NCBI GenBank assembly: GCA_038503035.1
Contig: JAVSML010001162.1
Coordinates: 124,001 to 188,000, forward strand
Reading direction: 5' to 3'
DNA: 64,000 bases
Origin: Crocodylus rhombifer
Taxonomy: Eukaryota; Chordata; Crocodylia; Crocodylidae
Positions 46,641 to 57,572 of this stretch are shown here, piece by piece (positions within the stretch are counted from its first letter, which is position 1; the number at the start of each line of letters is the position of its first letter). The notes below the pieces were generated by a model. The model saw only the letters and a program-made list of their open reading frames with translations, made no database searches and had not been told where the DNA came from. The translations under genes and the position numbers were made by a program.

Positions 46641-47435
46641 GGGCTAAGTACAGACAGTTAAAAAGGCCAAGGCTGAATTGATTCAGTCTTTACAGGTCAA
46701 TCTAAGCTATAAAGATAGAACCCATAAGCAAATGAACAGACATTCACTTTTGATTCAGGTAATGCAGCCACATGCCTGCAGTGTCTCAAGCCAGAAGTCA
46801 GGGAGCACTATAGCATGGCTTTATGGCATGCAGCCAGCATGGGCTACCTGTTCTCTTCCTGATGCCCCTAAGGTCTCTGGGATTTGCAGTCCAGAATCAC
46901 AGCAGCAGAACTCTGCAAGTTTGTTCATCACTTTCTCTTCCTGCTTCCAGATGCCTCTGTAATTTGAAGTCCACAACCATAGCCAGCACTAAATAAGCAG
47001 AGCATGGCAGGACAGGGCAGCTCCATACTCTGGGGAAGGGAATTTTAACCTCAGTCCCCAGATTTGGCAGGGGTTTGCCTGGGGAGGGCCGGAGGCAGTG
47101 AGCCAGCCATTGAGCCGGCCATCACTGCTCCAGCTAGGGAGCAGAGGGGTGGGACCAGCCCTGCTCTCTGAGGCAGACAGTCCAGCTCAGGGCTGCAAAT
47201 GCTGGGATGCTGGGGGACTCTGATTTAACTTGAACCAGAAAGGGGTTTGAGACACAAGTTTCACAAACTGGTTTGAGCCAAATTAATTAAGTCTGGTACT
47301 ACATTCAACCAGGTTTATCAACCAGTTTTGACCATTTTGAAACTGGTTTATGTGCACTGAACTTCTGTTCTGTTACAGGGTGAAACCAGCTTCTGATCAC
47401 TTAAACCAGTTTATGTGTAACTTCTGTCCCTAGCC
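46641..47435 (+). mobile_element. ~790-bp DNA-transposon-like family, copy E (full length)
   Basis: The left end GGGCTAAGTACAGACAGTTA and right end (reverse complement GGCTAGGGACAGAAGTTACA) form an imperfect terminal inverted repeat. The middle contains CTCTGGGATTTGCAGTCCAG and CCAGCTAGGGAGCAGAGG. The right 200 bp is rich in AAACTGGTTT/AAACCAGTTT palindromic motifs in alternating orientation, which could be transposase-binding sites. It is the best-preserved long copy with copy B, and lacks coding capacity. Confidence 0.82.
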
Positions 47436-50200
47436 TAAGGGACACAGACATACTTTGGATGCAATGCAATTTACTGCTGCCAACACAAAAAGGCTTTTAA
47501 GAGATCTCCAACTTTATTGACTCACTACTTCTCACAAAGAGATTGTTTTAACACTTGTCTCCTCAGTTTTCACACACAGGGAAGACAATTTCTGATAATG
47601 CTTTCTGTGTAGTCAAGGGAAAAACATAGCATGCTACTGCCACTCCTTTAGGCCTAGAAGCTGGGCTGAAATAATGTCTGTTAAACTTTTAGTATTGCAT
47701 GAAAGGTAGCTATCTAGGTAGCATGTGAATACTCCTCATTTAAGGGGAAAGTATTAAAATAGCAAAACGAATAAATGATTTAACATTAATTTAGAGAATT
47801 AGTTAATTGACAACAGCTTTCTGGGTATGTGAAACCATGGGAACCCTACCAGGGAATAGTAGTAGAAGAAGAAGAAGAAAGGACAGAGCAAAACAAAAAT
47901 AGCACTGATAGGTATGAGCAATGGAAATATGTAGGGAAATGGGCCTCGCCTCTATGATGTAAAGAAATCTCTTGGTTGGTGGTTGTCAGATTTCATTGCC
48001 ACAAGAATGATCTTCTTAAACTGTCACTTTACCGACTCATAAAAACATCTGGGATTCCAAACCAGTCTGTTCCTTAGAACAAGTCTTCCTATGACAGAAG
48101 GATGCAACATGCACCTGAAGTTGAGCAGCTGTAGGAAAAGATTAGATTGTAGCTCTGTTTTGGGTTAGAGGGGATATAATCATCTTCAGACTCTGACAGA
48201 AAGCTGGAAACCTGCAAAATAATTCTTTTCACTGACCCTAAATAAACAAATAAAAATACATCAATAAGAAATCATACCATCTGATTCTGGCATTCATGCA
48301 AGAAACCTGGAATTTTTCTACCAGCAGAGCAACTGGAAGACTGCAAAGACCATCAGAATAAAGTGATCCAATTCCTTGATTCTTGGTTGTAACAAGACAA
48401 GCACATAAGTCCAAAACTTGTCTTACAAAAATACTTATGTGACTATCCTCCTGCTTCCAATTTTCAACTTGCCCCTGCCAGTAGTCTAAAATCTGATGCC
48501 ATCCTTCTCCTCCTCTGCCACAGGACCATCCTGGTTCCAAAACCCTCAAGCATTTAACTCCATGAAAATTCTCTGCTTAGTATGCTCCATCAGCGTTTCC
48601 AGATAACTGGAGTGTCAACCATACTACAACATATATGCCCATGACCAGCTCAGATGCCTCTTTAAAGAAGACCATTACCCCTTTAAGCAGAGAGTGTCAG
48701 CCCGAGCAGGACAGGTTTTCAAAACCAGCCAGTCATTCATATGATGCTTTTCACACATCATGTCAAATTCATTCTTCTACTCAACTGAGTCAGGTTTAAT
48801 GCTACATTTAAAAAGAAAGGGCATCTATTTAAAGAGCCACTATAAACATACAAATCAGAAAGGGGATATATTTTTCTGATAGTAAGAGTCAAAGAAAAAC
48901 CTGGACTCCAACTTCCTCCAGGGTAACCTGGCACCTTTTGTACATTTAGCCACCAAACCGTAGGCTAGACAAGGCTAACTGCACCCTTCACCCATCCTAT
49001 GAAGCTGAGCTACTGGGTGGAAAGAAATTCAAGAATCATGGGGTCAGAAGGAAAGCATGCAAGATGGACTCTGACTACACAACCCAGTGACAATGGCACT
49101 CTCCTAAAGAAAGAAAATGAGTCAGGGGTTCCAGCCAATACTCAGAGCCGTTTTTACATTTTGCATTTGAGCTCAAGGGCCAAAACCCAAGACTCCATCC
49201 CTTCTTCCCACCCCTGGACCAGGCCTACTGTGTCAATCTTACATAAAGCAACACAAACACATTCTAGTAAAACGTCAAGCACTATCCAGTGAGTTAGGTG
49301 GAAAAAAGCAGGGAGGTGTGTTCAAAAAACATGTTGTAAAGCAATAAAGTTCTCAAGAAAGAAATGTGATCTTTTTCAGATCTTTAATTCTATAATGGTA
49401 TATATTAGATAGATAAAATAATTAGAATCAAAGTCTGAGTGATAACAGACTATAAGGTCATCCAGAATTGGGGTTCAGTTTTGATTAGGATAAACATCAT
49501 GACAACACAGGTAATCTTTCTAACTCTTGAGATAGCATTGAGAATCTTGAGATATTGGAAACATATGAGAATCTCAGTTTTCCATTTAAAAATGAAAACA
49601 AGTTGCTGGTCCTCATGATCATGTTTTAAAGTAGTTTGCTATAATCAGAATACCCTGAATGTGAAGGCCCTATTAAATGAAAACAATCAGAGATGCTTTT
49701 GTGATGCCTTACTCCTGATATTAGAACCCTATCTATCTTTCAAAAATTGCCATCACTTTTACTTCTACATCTCTAAGAATGGCATTTCCACATCCTTAGT
49801 GTATTATGGCACTCCTATTTCACTGTAAACTGGTATTGAAATGATTTATCTGAACAGTTAAAATTTTAAAAACCTTTATGTAAATGAGGTTTTTGAAAGT
49901 GGCTTAAGTATCAAAGAAATTAGAGGAATGAACAAACATCAAAACTTCTCAGAAATGAGAAAACTCACAGCAGCAGCAAAAATGTATTCAAAATGTAACG
50001 TATATTAAAAAGGGACAGGGCCAAGTGCTACAATCCAGGACACCAATTCATTTAAACAGTAACAATTTTTCTGATAGATTCTGTAAATTTAGAAGGTATT
50101 TTTGAAAATTATGTAAATATTATTTCCAAGACAGCCACTCTAAACCTCCTGGAGCATCACGTATATCAGTTTGTCAAACAAGCTTTATTTAAACACCCCC
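47436..50200. other. AT-rich intronic DNA, nothing identified except simple repeats
   Basis: An (AGA)n run lies at about 47862-47880. No exon or repeat family was recognised in this 2.7-kb stretch. Confidence 0.45.
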
Positions 50201-50214
50201 GCCACCATTTTTCA

Positions 50215-50338
50215 GTGTGGGGATGCTGATACATGGTGATGCTGGAGTCTGCTGGAGCTCAGTAATTACCATGCTCCAGCAGACTCGTTTAATCAAGTCT
50301 GCTCTGATGCAGCCTCAATTCACATGTACAAGTGCCCA
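50215..50338. mobile_element. hAT-like MITE right-end fragment with 14-bp perfect hairpin
   Basis: The end CACATGTACAAGTGCCCA (50321-50338) is the reverse complement of the TGGGCAC-type terminus of the family at 10031 and 37915. Inside it GAGTCTGCTGGAGC (50245-50258) and GCTCCAGCAGACTC (50273-50286) form a perfect 14-bp inverted repeat with a 14-nt spacer. Confidence 0.5.
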
Positions 50339-50344
50339 AAGATT

Positions 50345-50564
50345 CCAGCAAAGTATCTGTTTTACGTAATCTTGAAAATTTCCAGGGAGGATAGTTCACA
50401 ACTTCTCTAGGTAGCCTGTTTCAATGCTTGACCACAATCATGGTCAAAAAGTTCCTCCTAATTTCCAACCTAAATTTCCCCTCCTGAAGCTTGACATCAT
50501 TGCTCCTAGTGCTATCCCCTATGGCCACAGAAAAAAATCCATCTCCATGTTTTCTATTAGTGAC
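50345..50564 (-). mobile_element. CR1 LINE 3' part, minus strand (copy 4a, split by a solo LTR)
   Basis: The reverse complement reads CTGTGGCCATAGGGGATAGC, then GAAATTTAGGTTGGAAATTA and GGAGGAACTTTTTGACCATG, a typical coding C-terminus of CR1. It continues the protein encoded at 51498-51775 after removal of the intervening LTR. Confidence 0.8.
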
Positions 50565-51492
50565 TGTGACAGGGGGCACGTTTAGGCTGACCTCTGTATC
50601 AGCCTACCCAGCTGTCTTGGGCAGTCCACCTGCCTATCTTTCCTGCCATGCCTTGTTAGTAAATAATTAAGTTGTTCATTAGGTAGAAGGCTGCCCTTTA
50701 TGCGCCCAGCTATATTGAGCGGTGCATACATGTTCCAACCTTCCCTACACGTGTCTGTATGCCCCTGGCATTGAGCCCTCTGGCTCCTGTCACTCTGCAA
50801 CACACATGCACCAAGTTCTCTAGTGATCAGCTTTCTGTGCCTTTCTCTCAGATGCCTGACTCTGTGCCTCTCTCCTGGGCACCTGGTTCTACATCCCCTT
50901 AGCTGCACCCCTCTGGCACTCTGCACTCGCTGCACCTGACACTGGGCTTTACCAAATCATATGCCCTCTCTGTACAGACACTAATAAGGCCTCCAAACCT
51001 CCCCTTCCAGCCTCATCCCAATCCTCGGGGATAAACATGAACACAAACACAAGTCCCTAGGCTATAACTTAAATACTAACAATAACAACCCTACTATGCT
51101 CCTTTAAGGGAACAAACTTCCACTCAGAGTAACATGCCCCAATGTAGGTATCTGGGAGACTCTCTGTAGGCATGTAGCACCTAAATAGCAGAGCAGGCAG
51201 TAGCAAGGAGAGCTAGGCAGTCAGCACCAGGTCTCAAGTAGCTTCAGCAGGCTGGAGCTCCTTCCCCATCAGTTGTCACGGAGAGAGTGTGTGTCTACTA
51301 GCTACAGCCTGGGCTTATATATCTCAGACCCCTGCCTTCTGCCAATCAGGTGATGTCAGCAGGTATGGCCAATTACTCCCTTAGGCTGTTACCCTGGCAA
51401 CTTGCAGTTGGGGAGCTCTGTTTGGCCTGCAGAGCTCCCTAGCTAGGCTTCTTCAGCCTTAAGGAGCAGGTACATCTTAGTGCCCTGCTACA
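50565..51492 (-). mobile_element. 928-bp solo LTR with perfect 5-bp target duplication
   Basis: It has TG...CA boundaries: TGTGACAGGGGGCAC at the left and GTGCCCTGCTACA at the right, which form short inverted repeats. The host bases GTGAC are duplicated exactly (50560-50564 and 51493-51497). The minus strand has a CCAAT-type TGATTGG and TATATAAG about 165-180 bp from its 5' end, so I orient it minus. It could be Gypsy-like or retroviral; no internal region remains, consistent with recombination between LTRs. A 117-codon frame at 50582-50935 is not a recognised protein. Confidence 0.85.
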
Positions 51493-51497
51493 GTGAC

Positions 51498-51775
51498 CTT
51501 CATTGATGTGAAGAATATTATCAAATCCTCCCTTAGTCTTCTCTTCTCCAAACTAAATAATGCTAGTTCTTTCAGCCTCTCATTATAAGTCCTGCCTCCT
51601 AGGCCCATAATCATTTTTTGTTGCTCTGCACTGGATTCTTTCCAAACTATCAACATCCTTCTTGAAGTGCGTTGGCCAAAAATGTACACAGTACTCCAGG
51701 TGAGGTCTCACTAGTGCTTCATACAGCAGAAGAATCACTTCCTTTGATTTGCGAGTGACATTGTTGTTAATTCAA
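51498..51775 (-). mobile_element. CR1 LINE reverse-transcriptase C-terminal part, minus strand (copy 4b)
   Basis: The minus strand encodes [20 protein letters not shown] and, upstream across a stop, the HLEYC-like and FxKDV blocks. This is the CR1 region between thumb and C-terminus. The 5' truncation is near 51775. The insertion of the LTR into it shows that the CR1 is the older element. Confidence 0.82.
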
Positions 51776-51779
51776 TGCA

Positions 51780-52137
51780 ATAGGTTGACCCCCCAGACCC
51801 AGGAGGCACCAGTCGCTGAGCCAGGGGATGTGGGGGGGCCTCCCAGCACACTCTCCGGTGGACCCAGAAGTGGACCAGAAATGCTTCTGCTCCACTTTTG
51901 GGTCTGCTGCCAAGTGCACTGGGGAGCCCCCTTCACTTCTGTGGGACACCCCATGCGCCCCAGCACTGCAGCATTCACGAGCCGCCTGGTACCTTGAGGT
52001 ATATAGAAAAAACATTTAAAGCTGTGTCTATGTTCAAATTGCTGAATCTCTCCAAATCGATTCAGAGAGATTGAATCAGGCCAAATCTCTGCCGAATTAA
52101 ATCAGGGACTGAAGCTTCACACAGCCCTAAATTTAAC
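51780..52137 (-). mobile_element. DNA-transposon-like repeat with foldback arms
   Basis: GGACCCAGAAGTGGACCAGA (51859-51878) is mirrored downstream by TCTGCTCCACTTTTGGGTCT, arms of about 95 bp around 51882. To the right, CTCTCCAAATCGATTCAGAG is itself nearly palindromic, and the sequence ends with GAAGCTTCACACAGCCCTA. On the minus strand the element would begin TAGGGCTGTGTGAAGCTTC, a start I associate with reptilian DNA repeats, though I cannot name the family. The left boundary is unclear. Confidence 0.45.
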
Positions 52138-53685
52138 AAGTCCTCTGCCATCTTATAGATCAAAAACAAAGCCAACAGGGTAACTTTTTCCATTTTATAA
52201 ATCTTCTTCAGTGGGAATTACTAATTCGTCACAGTAGAAGAAAGAGCTAATACATATGTTCTTTCCAGTGGAAATTCTGCTTTTTCAAGCTCTGTTAGCA
52301 AGTAATATTGGACTTTTTCTATATAAAAAAGCCATATTAAGTGACATTTTAAAGATTGGAAGGGGTTAGTTATGATTTTCCATTCCTTTTAATATCTGCA
52401 ACATAGGCATCTATATCTCTGTAATATTTGGACATAGATACCCCATAATGGTACAATAGAAAGGTTTTTTATTTTACTTATAATAAGATTAGTTTCCCAA
52501 ACTCATATTGAACTTTGATCTGCGCTACATGCTTACAGAAATAAATATGAAGAAGGGTAAATTAGCTGGAACATAAGATCTAAATCTTCAAGCAAAGCTC
52601 ATTTTGGATTTGGAAAACACTTTGTTTTTAGGAAGCTGCATCTTCCTCCCCATTTATTGTCAGCAACTTCCTAACTGTAACTCAGTCCAAATGATGGGAG
52701 CAATAAATAATACAAAAGACTATAATACTGGCTGGTCCAGATTTTTCTATCGCTAATACAAACTAAGATCAGATAAATAGCACTTAGAATTTATATTGGG
52801 ATTTCAAATTCTATCCATGCCACACAGAGAGTAAACATGTTGCATTATTTACAAATGCCGATAGTTAGGATTCACGTAGTGCACACAATACCACATAGGA
52901 AAGAGCAGAAGGGCCAAAAAGGAGGACTCAAGATACCTTGCTCCCAGTCCATGTATAACCCCAATATGTATTACAGTTCTTGGTAATAAATACATGGTTA
53001 CAAATATCCAGAAAATGATATAGTACTTCAAATATACATCCTATTTAATTTGAATAAATATTCAACTGGATGTTCAAGATTTTTTTTGGAAATACTACTG
53101 AACCCTTGGTTTATACATAGAGAAATTAAATATTTTTATAATGTTAATTCACATACTTCAGTGAAACAATCAACAACCTGAAACAAAGGGTAACAATATC
53201 ATTTCTTTGAACAAATTTTCCTCAACCAGCCTTTCCAAGAATCAGAATTGTTGCATGCTGGTGGACACCACATGACTCAAATTTGCCTTGACTACCATAT
53301 TTCAGGAAGCAGTTTTCAAGTGTTTTTTTTATAACTTTAAAATCAGCTAGACAGGCTTCGTTTACTGTGGCCAAAATAGCTTTCTGCTTAATAGCTATCT
53401 GATGCACTGCCAAAAGCAAAATTATGTGCACAAATCATTCTTTTCTAAAATGATTGATTCAGGACTTATTTTCAAGATATGGATGCCCAGTTTGCAGATG
53501 TCCTATTTCCTTTAATTGGGACAGAAATATTGATGTGTTCTGTTATAATATTCTTATCACACCTTACATGTTATTTCAGTCTGCATCTTGCCTGGAAAAG
53601 CAAAAGACCACCAATCAAAAGACCTACTATCATATTAAGACTGGAATTTTCAAAGAGGCCCAAGAGAATTGTTTAACATCAACTG
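52138..53685. other. AT-rich intronic DNA, nothing identified
   Basis: No exon, transposon or RNA gene recognised. Confidence 0.45.
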
Positions 53686-53689
53686 TTCA

Positions 53690-54592
53690 ACATCTTCATC
53701 AATGATGTGGACATTGGTGTCAGAAGTGGGCTGGCCAGGTCTGCCGACAACACCAAACTCTGAGGTAAAGCATCCACACCTGAGGATAGGAGGGTGATCC
53801 AGGTAGATCTTGACAGGCTCATGAAATGGGCGGCCAAGAACCTGATGGTTTTCAACATTGAAAAATGCAAGGTTTTCCACCTTGGGAGGAAAAGCCTGCA
53901 GCATGCTCATAGGCTCAGCAGTGCTACGCTGGATAGGACTACAGATGAAAAGGACTTGGGGGTCATGATTGACCACAAGATGAACATGAGCCTTAAATGT
54001 GATGCAGTGGCTAGTAAAGCGAGCAAAAAGCTGGCTTGCATCCATAGATGCTTCTCAAGCAAATCCCGAGACATCATTCTCCCATTGTACTTGGCCTTAG
54101 TGAGGCCACAGCCGGAGTACTGCCTCCAGTTTTGGGCTCCACAATTCAAAAAGGATGTGGAGAAGCTTGAGAGAGTCCAGAGGAGAGCCACACGCATGAT
54201 CAGAGGTCAGGAAAACAGATCTTACGATGACAGGCTGAGAGCCATGGGACTCTTTAGCCTGGAAAAGCGCAGGCTCAGGGGTGATCTGGTGGCCACCTAT
54301 AAGTTTATCGGGGTGCACATCAGGATCTGGGGGAACGTCTGTTCACCACAGCACCCCAAGGGATGACAAGTTCAAACGGTCACAAACCCCGCTGTGATTG
54401 ATTCAGGCTGGACAAAGTTTGGAATAGACTGCAGCCAGAGGTGGTTCAAGCACCCACTTTGAATGCCTTCAAGAGAAATTTGGATGCTAATCTTGCTGGG
54501 ATCTATTGATCCCTGCTGACTTCCTACCCCTGGGGCAGTGGGCTGGACTCGATGATCCTCTGGGGTCCCTTCCAGCCTGGAAGTCTATGAAG
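53690..54592 (+). mobile_element. CR1 LINE, 5'-truncated (copy 5)
   Basis: Starts inside the palm (TTCAACATCTTCATCAATGA) just before the catalytic box, which reads SADNTKL instead of F-A-D-D-T-K-L. A 190-codon frame (53794-54366) then holds WAAKNLMVFNIEKCKVFHLG, DLGVMIDHKMNM, IHRCFSSKSRDIILPLYLAL, LQFWAPQFKKDVEKLERVQR and [20 protein letters not shown], the thumb and C-terminal domain. The 3' end has GTGGGCTGGACTCGATGATC and finishes at TCTATGAAGTC. It is inactive and moderately decayed. Confidence 0.9.
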
Positions 54593-54596
54593 TCAT

Positions 54597-56050
54597 GGTG
54601 CTCTGGTGTGGTGCCGGAGGACTGGAAGAGGGCCAACGTGGTTCCCATCTTCAGAAAAGGGAAGAAGGAGGACCCGGGAAACTATAGGCCACTTAGTCTT
54701 ACCTCAATCCTAGGCAAGCTGTTTGAGAAAATTATTCTGGCACACATCCAGGAGGGGCCAGCAGGGGACTGCATGCTTAGGGGCAACCAACACGGGTTCA
54801 TCAGTGGCAGGTCCTGTCAGACCGACCTGGTGGCCTTTTACGATCAGATTACCAGATCATTAGATGCAGGGGTAGCAGTGGACATAGTCTTCCTGGACTT
54901 CTGGAAGGCTTTTGACACTGTCTCTCACCCCATTCTCATTAAGAAACTGGGGGGGCTGTGGTGTAGACACCCACACAGTCAAATGGGTCACCAACTGGCT
55001 GGAGGGCCGCACCCAGAGGGTGGTAGTGGATGGGTCCTTCTCAACCTGGAAGGACGTGGGCAGTGGGGTTCCACAAGGCTTGGTCCTCGGGCCCGCACCG
55101 TTCAACATCTTCATCAGTGACTTGGATGAGGGGGTAAAAGCACCCTGTTCAAATTTGCTGATGACACTAAGATGTGGGGGGATGTGGGCACACTAGAAGG
55201 AAGCAACAGGCTACAATCAGACTTAGACAGGCTACAAGGGTGGGAGGATGTGAGTAGGATGGGATTCAACACAGACAAGTGCAAAGTGATGCACCTGGGG
55301 AGGAACAACCGGCACCATACCTACAGGTTGGGGAACTCCCCTCTTGTCAGGACAGAGGCGGAAAAGGATCTTGGAGTCATCATTGACTCCAAGATGAACA
55401 TGGGCCGGCAGTGTGGGGATGCAGTCAGGAAGGCCAACCATACTTTGTCACGCATCCACAGATGCATCTCGAGCAGGTCCAAGGAGGTGATCCTCCCCCT
55501 CTATGTGGCACTGGTCAGGCCGCAGCTGGACTACTGCGTCCAGTTCTGGGCGCTGCACTTCAAGAGGGATGTCGACAGCATGTAGAGGGTCCAGAGGAGG
55601 GCCACTTGCATGATCAGGGGACAGCAGGGCAGGTCCTATGAGGAGAGGCTACGGGACCTGAACCTGTTCAGCCTCTGCAAGAGAAGGCTGAGGGGGGATC
55701 TAGCGGCCTGTTACAAACTAGTCAGAGGGGACCAGCAGGCATTGGGGGAGTCACTGTTCCCCCGAGCACTGCCAGGAGTGACCAGAAATAACGGTCACAA
55801 GCTGGCAGAGGGTACATTTAGGCTAGATATCAGGAGGCGCTACTTCACGCTCAGGGCGGCTAGGATCTGGAACCACCTTCCAGGAGAAGTGGTGCAGGCT
55901 CCTACCCTGGGGGTTTTTAAGAGGAGGTTAGATGAACATCTTGCTGGGGTTGTTTGACCCCAGTACTCTTTCCCGCCATGGCAGGGGGTAGGCCTAGATG
56001 ATCTACTCAGGTCCCTTCAGACCCTAGAAACTATGAAATCTATGAAATTA
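54597..56050 (+). mobile_element. CR1 LINE, 5'-truncated, relatively well preserved (copy 6)
   Basis: Encodes DWKRANVVPIFRKGKKEDPG, RPLSLTSILGKLFEKII, the palm A motif [13 protein letters not shown] (about 54889-54927), [20 protein letters not shown], an intact FADDTKMWG (about 55153-55179), DLGVIIDSKMNM, the C-terminal ARIWNHLPGEVVQAPTLGVF, then a stop at 55955. All catalytic Asp residues remain. The frame is broken only by a shift in a G7 run (about 54950-54956), a compensating shift near 55135, and one stop (TAG, 55583-55585). The 5' end (endonuclease, ORF1) is missing. The 3' end has CTATGAAATCTATGAAAT repeats. Confidence 0.93.
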
Positions 56051-56840
56051 AGCTCCCATCTCTGTTTAAAAATAAAAAAATAAAAAATTGGAGTTGAGTG
56101 CTTGGCTCCTTTGAAAATACTAGCCTGCTGTGACACACCATGACACCCAATTTAGCCAGGTGATTCTTTGAGACAAATTCCAAGGATTTTCACACTCAAA
56201 TCCCTTTATGCTGCCCACTGCTTGACCCCTGAGAACAGGCTGAGATTTTCAAAGGGTCATCTCCCTAGCCTCTGGTGTCTCAGCTTTACGTGTCTTCTGT
56301 AGTTCTTGCCTGCTCTTAGCAAAGTGGATTTTGCCAACTAGAAGAGTTGCACCCCTGTCCCATCACTTGTTCAGAAATTTTAGTTCTCCCCTGACACAGA
56401 AGATTGCCTGGATGGTAAAATGCTCTGAAATCACACCAACCAGTGTAAGATACAATATATAACAAAATGATTAATGTGAAAACAAAAGCAAGCATAAGTA
56501 GTCAGTAACCATATGTTGAAATACAGATAGAGAAGAATAAATAGAAGAAAATACCAGAACGATAATTTTACCTCATCCCTTTGTTAGAAATGGAATGTTG
56601 TTAGAAATGGAGTATTGTTAGAAATGCACAGCTTGCATCTTGCACCCGATAAGAAAGAAACACTGCCAAGGACTTTTTTTCCTTTCCCAGCCTTGCCACA
56701 GCTTTTCTTATGCTAAATCGCAGACTCTCCCCCAGCTTCTCCCTAGCCTTTCTCATACAGATTACAGAAGCTGGAATTCAACTGACTGTGTCCTTGAAAG
56801 GGGGGGGGTTTGAACTCTTGGCGACCTGCTGTAGTTTCTG
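56051..56840. other. Intronic DNA between CR1 and LTR, with short tandem units
   Basis: TTGTTAGAAATGGA-like units repeat three times at 56580-56624. Otherwise nothing was recognised, though part may be LTR U3. Confidence 0.45.
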
Positions 56841-56854
56841 AGCATGTTTAATTA

Positions 56855-57155
56855 GCTGATGCATATTTACCTCTCCACCCTGCATACTTAAGTAGTTAAT
56901 TATACTATACATGCGATGTATGTAGTGATGTAACCACATCTATGCTTGTATGAAACAGAAGTGAGCTATAAGAGTTCCTGTTTCTGCACACGTGCCCAGG
57001 AGGGAGAAGATAAATACTGCCTGCAAAATTCCTTTGTTGGTTCGGAGTAATCTGAGTTCTTGACTCTGCTCTGACCCTATTTGCAAATACACCTTTTGTG
57101 CCATCTAATGAGTGTGTGTCTGTGATTTTTGTGGCCTCCAGAGAAACGAACCGCT
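56855..57155 (+). mobile_element. Solo LTR of the same family as 14030-14350, copy 2
   Basis: Ordered blocks match copy 1: GATGCATATTTACC, GCATACTTAAGTAGTTAATT (56882-56901), GTATGAAACAGAAGTGAG, TTCTGCACACGTG, TATA-like GATAAATACTGCC, CTGACCCTATTTGCAAATAC, CCTTTTGT and GAGAAACGAACC (57140-57151). The polyadenylation signal has decayed here (CTAATGAG where copy 1 has AATAAAG). No internal viral region follows; the next feature is an unrelated hAT. Confidence 0.65.
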
Positions 57156-57285
57156 TTATGCATCACCTTTGTCTTAGCCGTAGGCTCAAAGTATACAACT
57201 TTCACTTCTCCATTCCACAGATTAGAAAGGAGCTGCTGGCTCTGACCTTCCTGTTAGGGGTCCCTGCAACTTCTCATGTCAACTA

Positions 57286-57572
57286 CAGTGTTTCTCAACC
57301 TATGGGTCACAACTCAAAAGAGGGTCTCAAGACCATGTGAAAGGGTCACAAACAAACTTTAAAAATCCATTAACAAACTTCAAAAATTGGCTTTTGCCTT
57401 GCAAGCTGTCAGAGTTCCAGCATACAAGGGGCTGCTTGGGGTCCCCCGCCCCGGCCCATGCTCTGGGGGGCTGGGGCCTGGGGGCAGTGGGTCAGGAGTG
57501 AGGGGTACTGGGTGGGGACTGGCCATCAATGTTTACAAATGGGTCCCTGTACAAAAAGGTTGAGAACCACTG
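57286..57572. mobile_element. 287-bp hAT-like element (CAGTGGTTCTCAA type)
   Basis: The left end CAGTGTTTCTCAACCTATGG and right end, reverse complement CAGTGGTTCTCAACCTTTTT, form good terminal inverted repeats. The interior has GGGTCACAA-type subterminal repeats in both orientations and a GC-rich middle. AACTA lies on both sides (57281-57285 and 57573-57577), part of a possible degraded 8-bp duplication. Confidence 0.78.

Noticed and set aside
53650..54045. 131-codon minus-strand open frame over CR1 copy 5, and similar antisense frames at 59919-60200
   Set aside because: These are antisense shadows of the CR1 reverse-transcriptase frame.
14030..57155. The two related LTRs as the ends of one provirus
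   Set aside because: 43 kb is far too long, no viral coding region lies between them, and the region contains a host exon context and many unrelated insertions.
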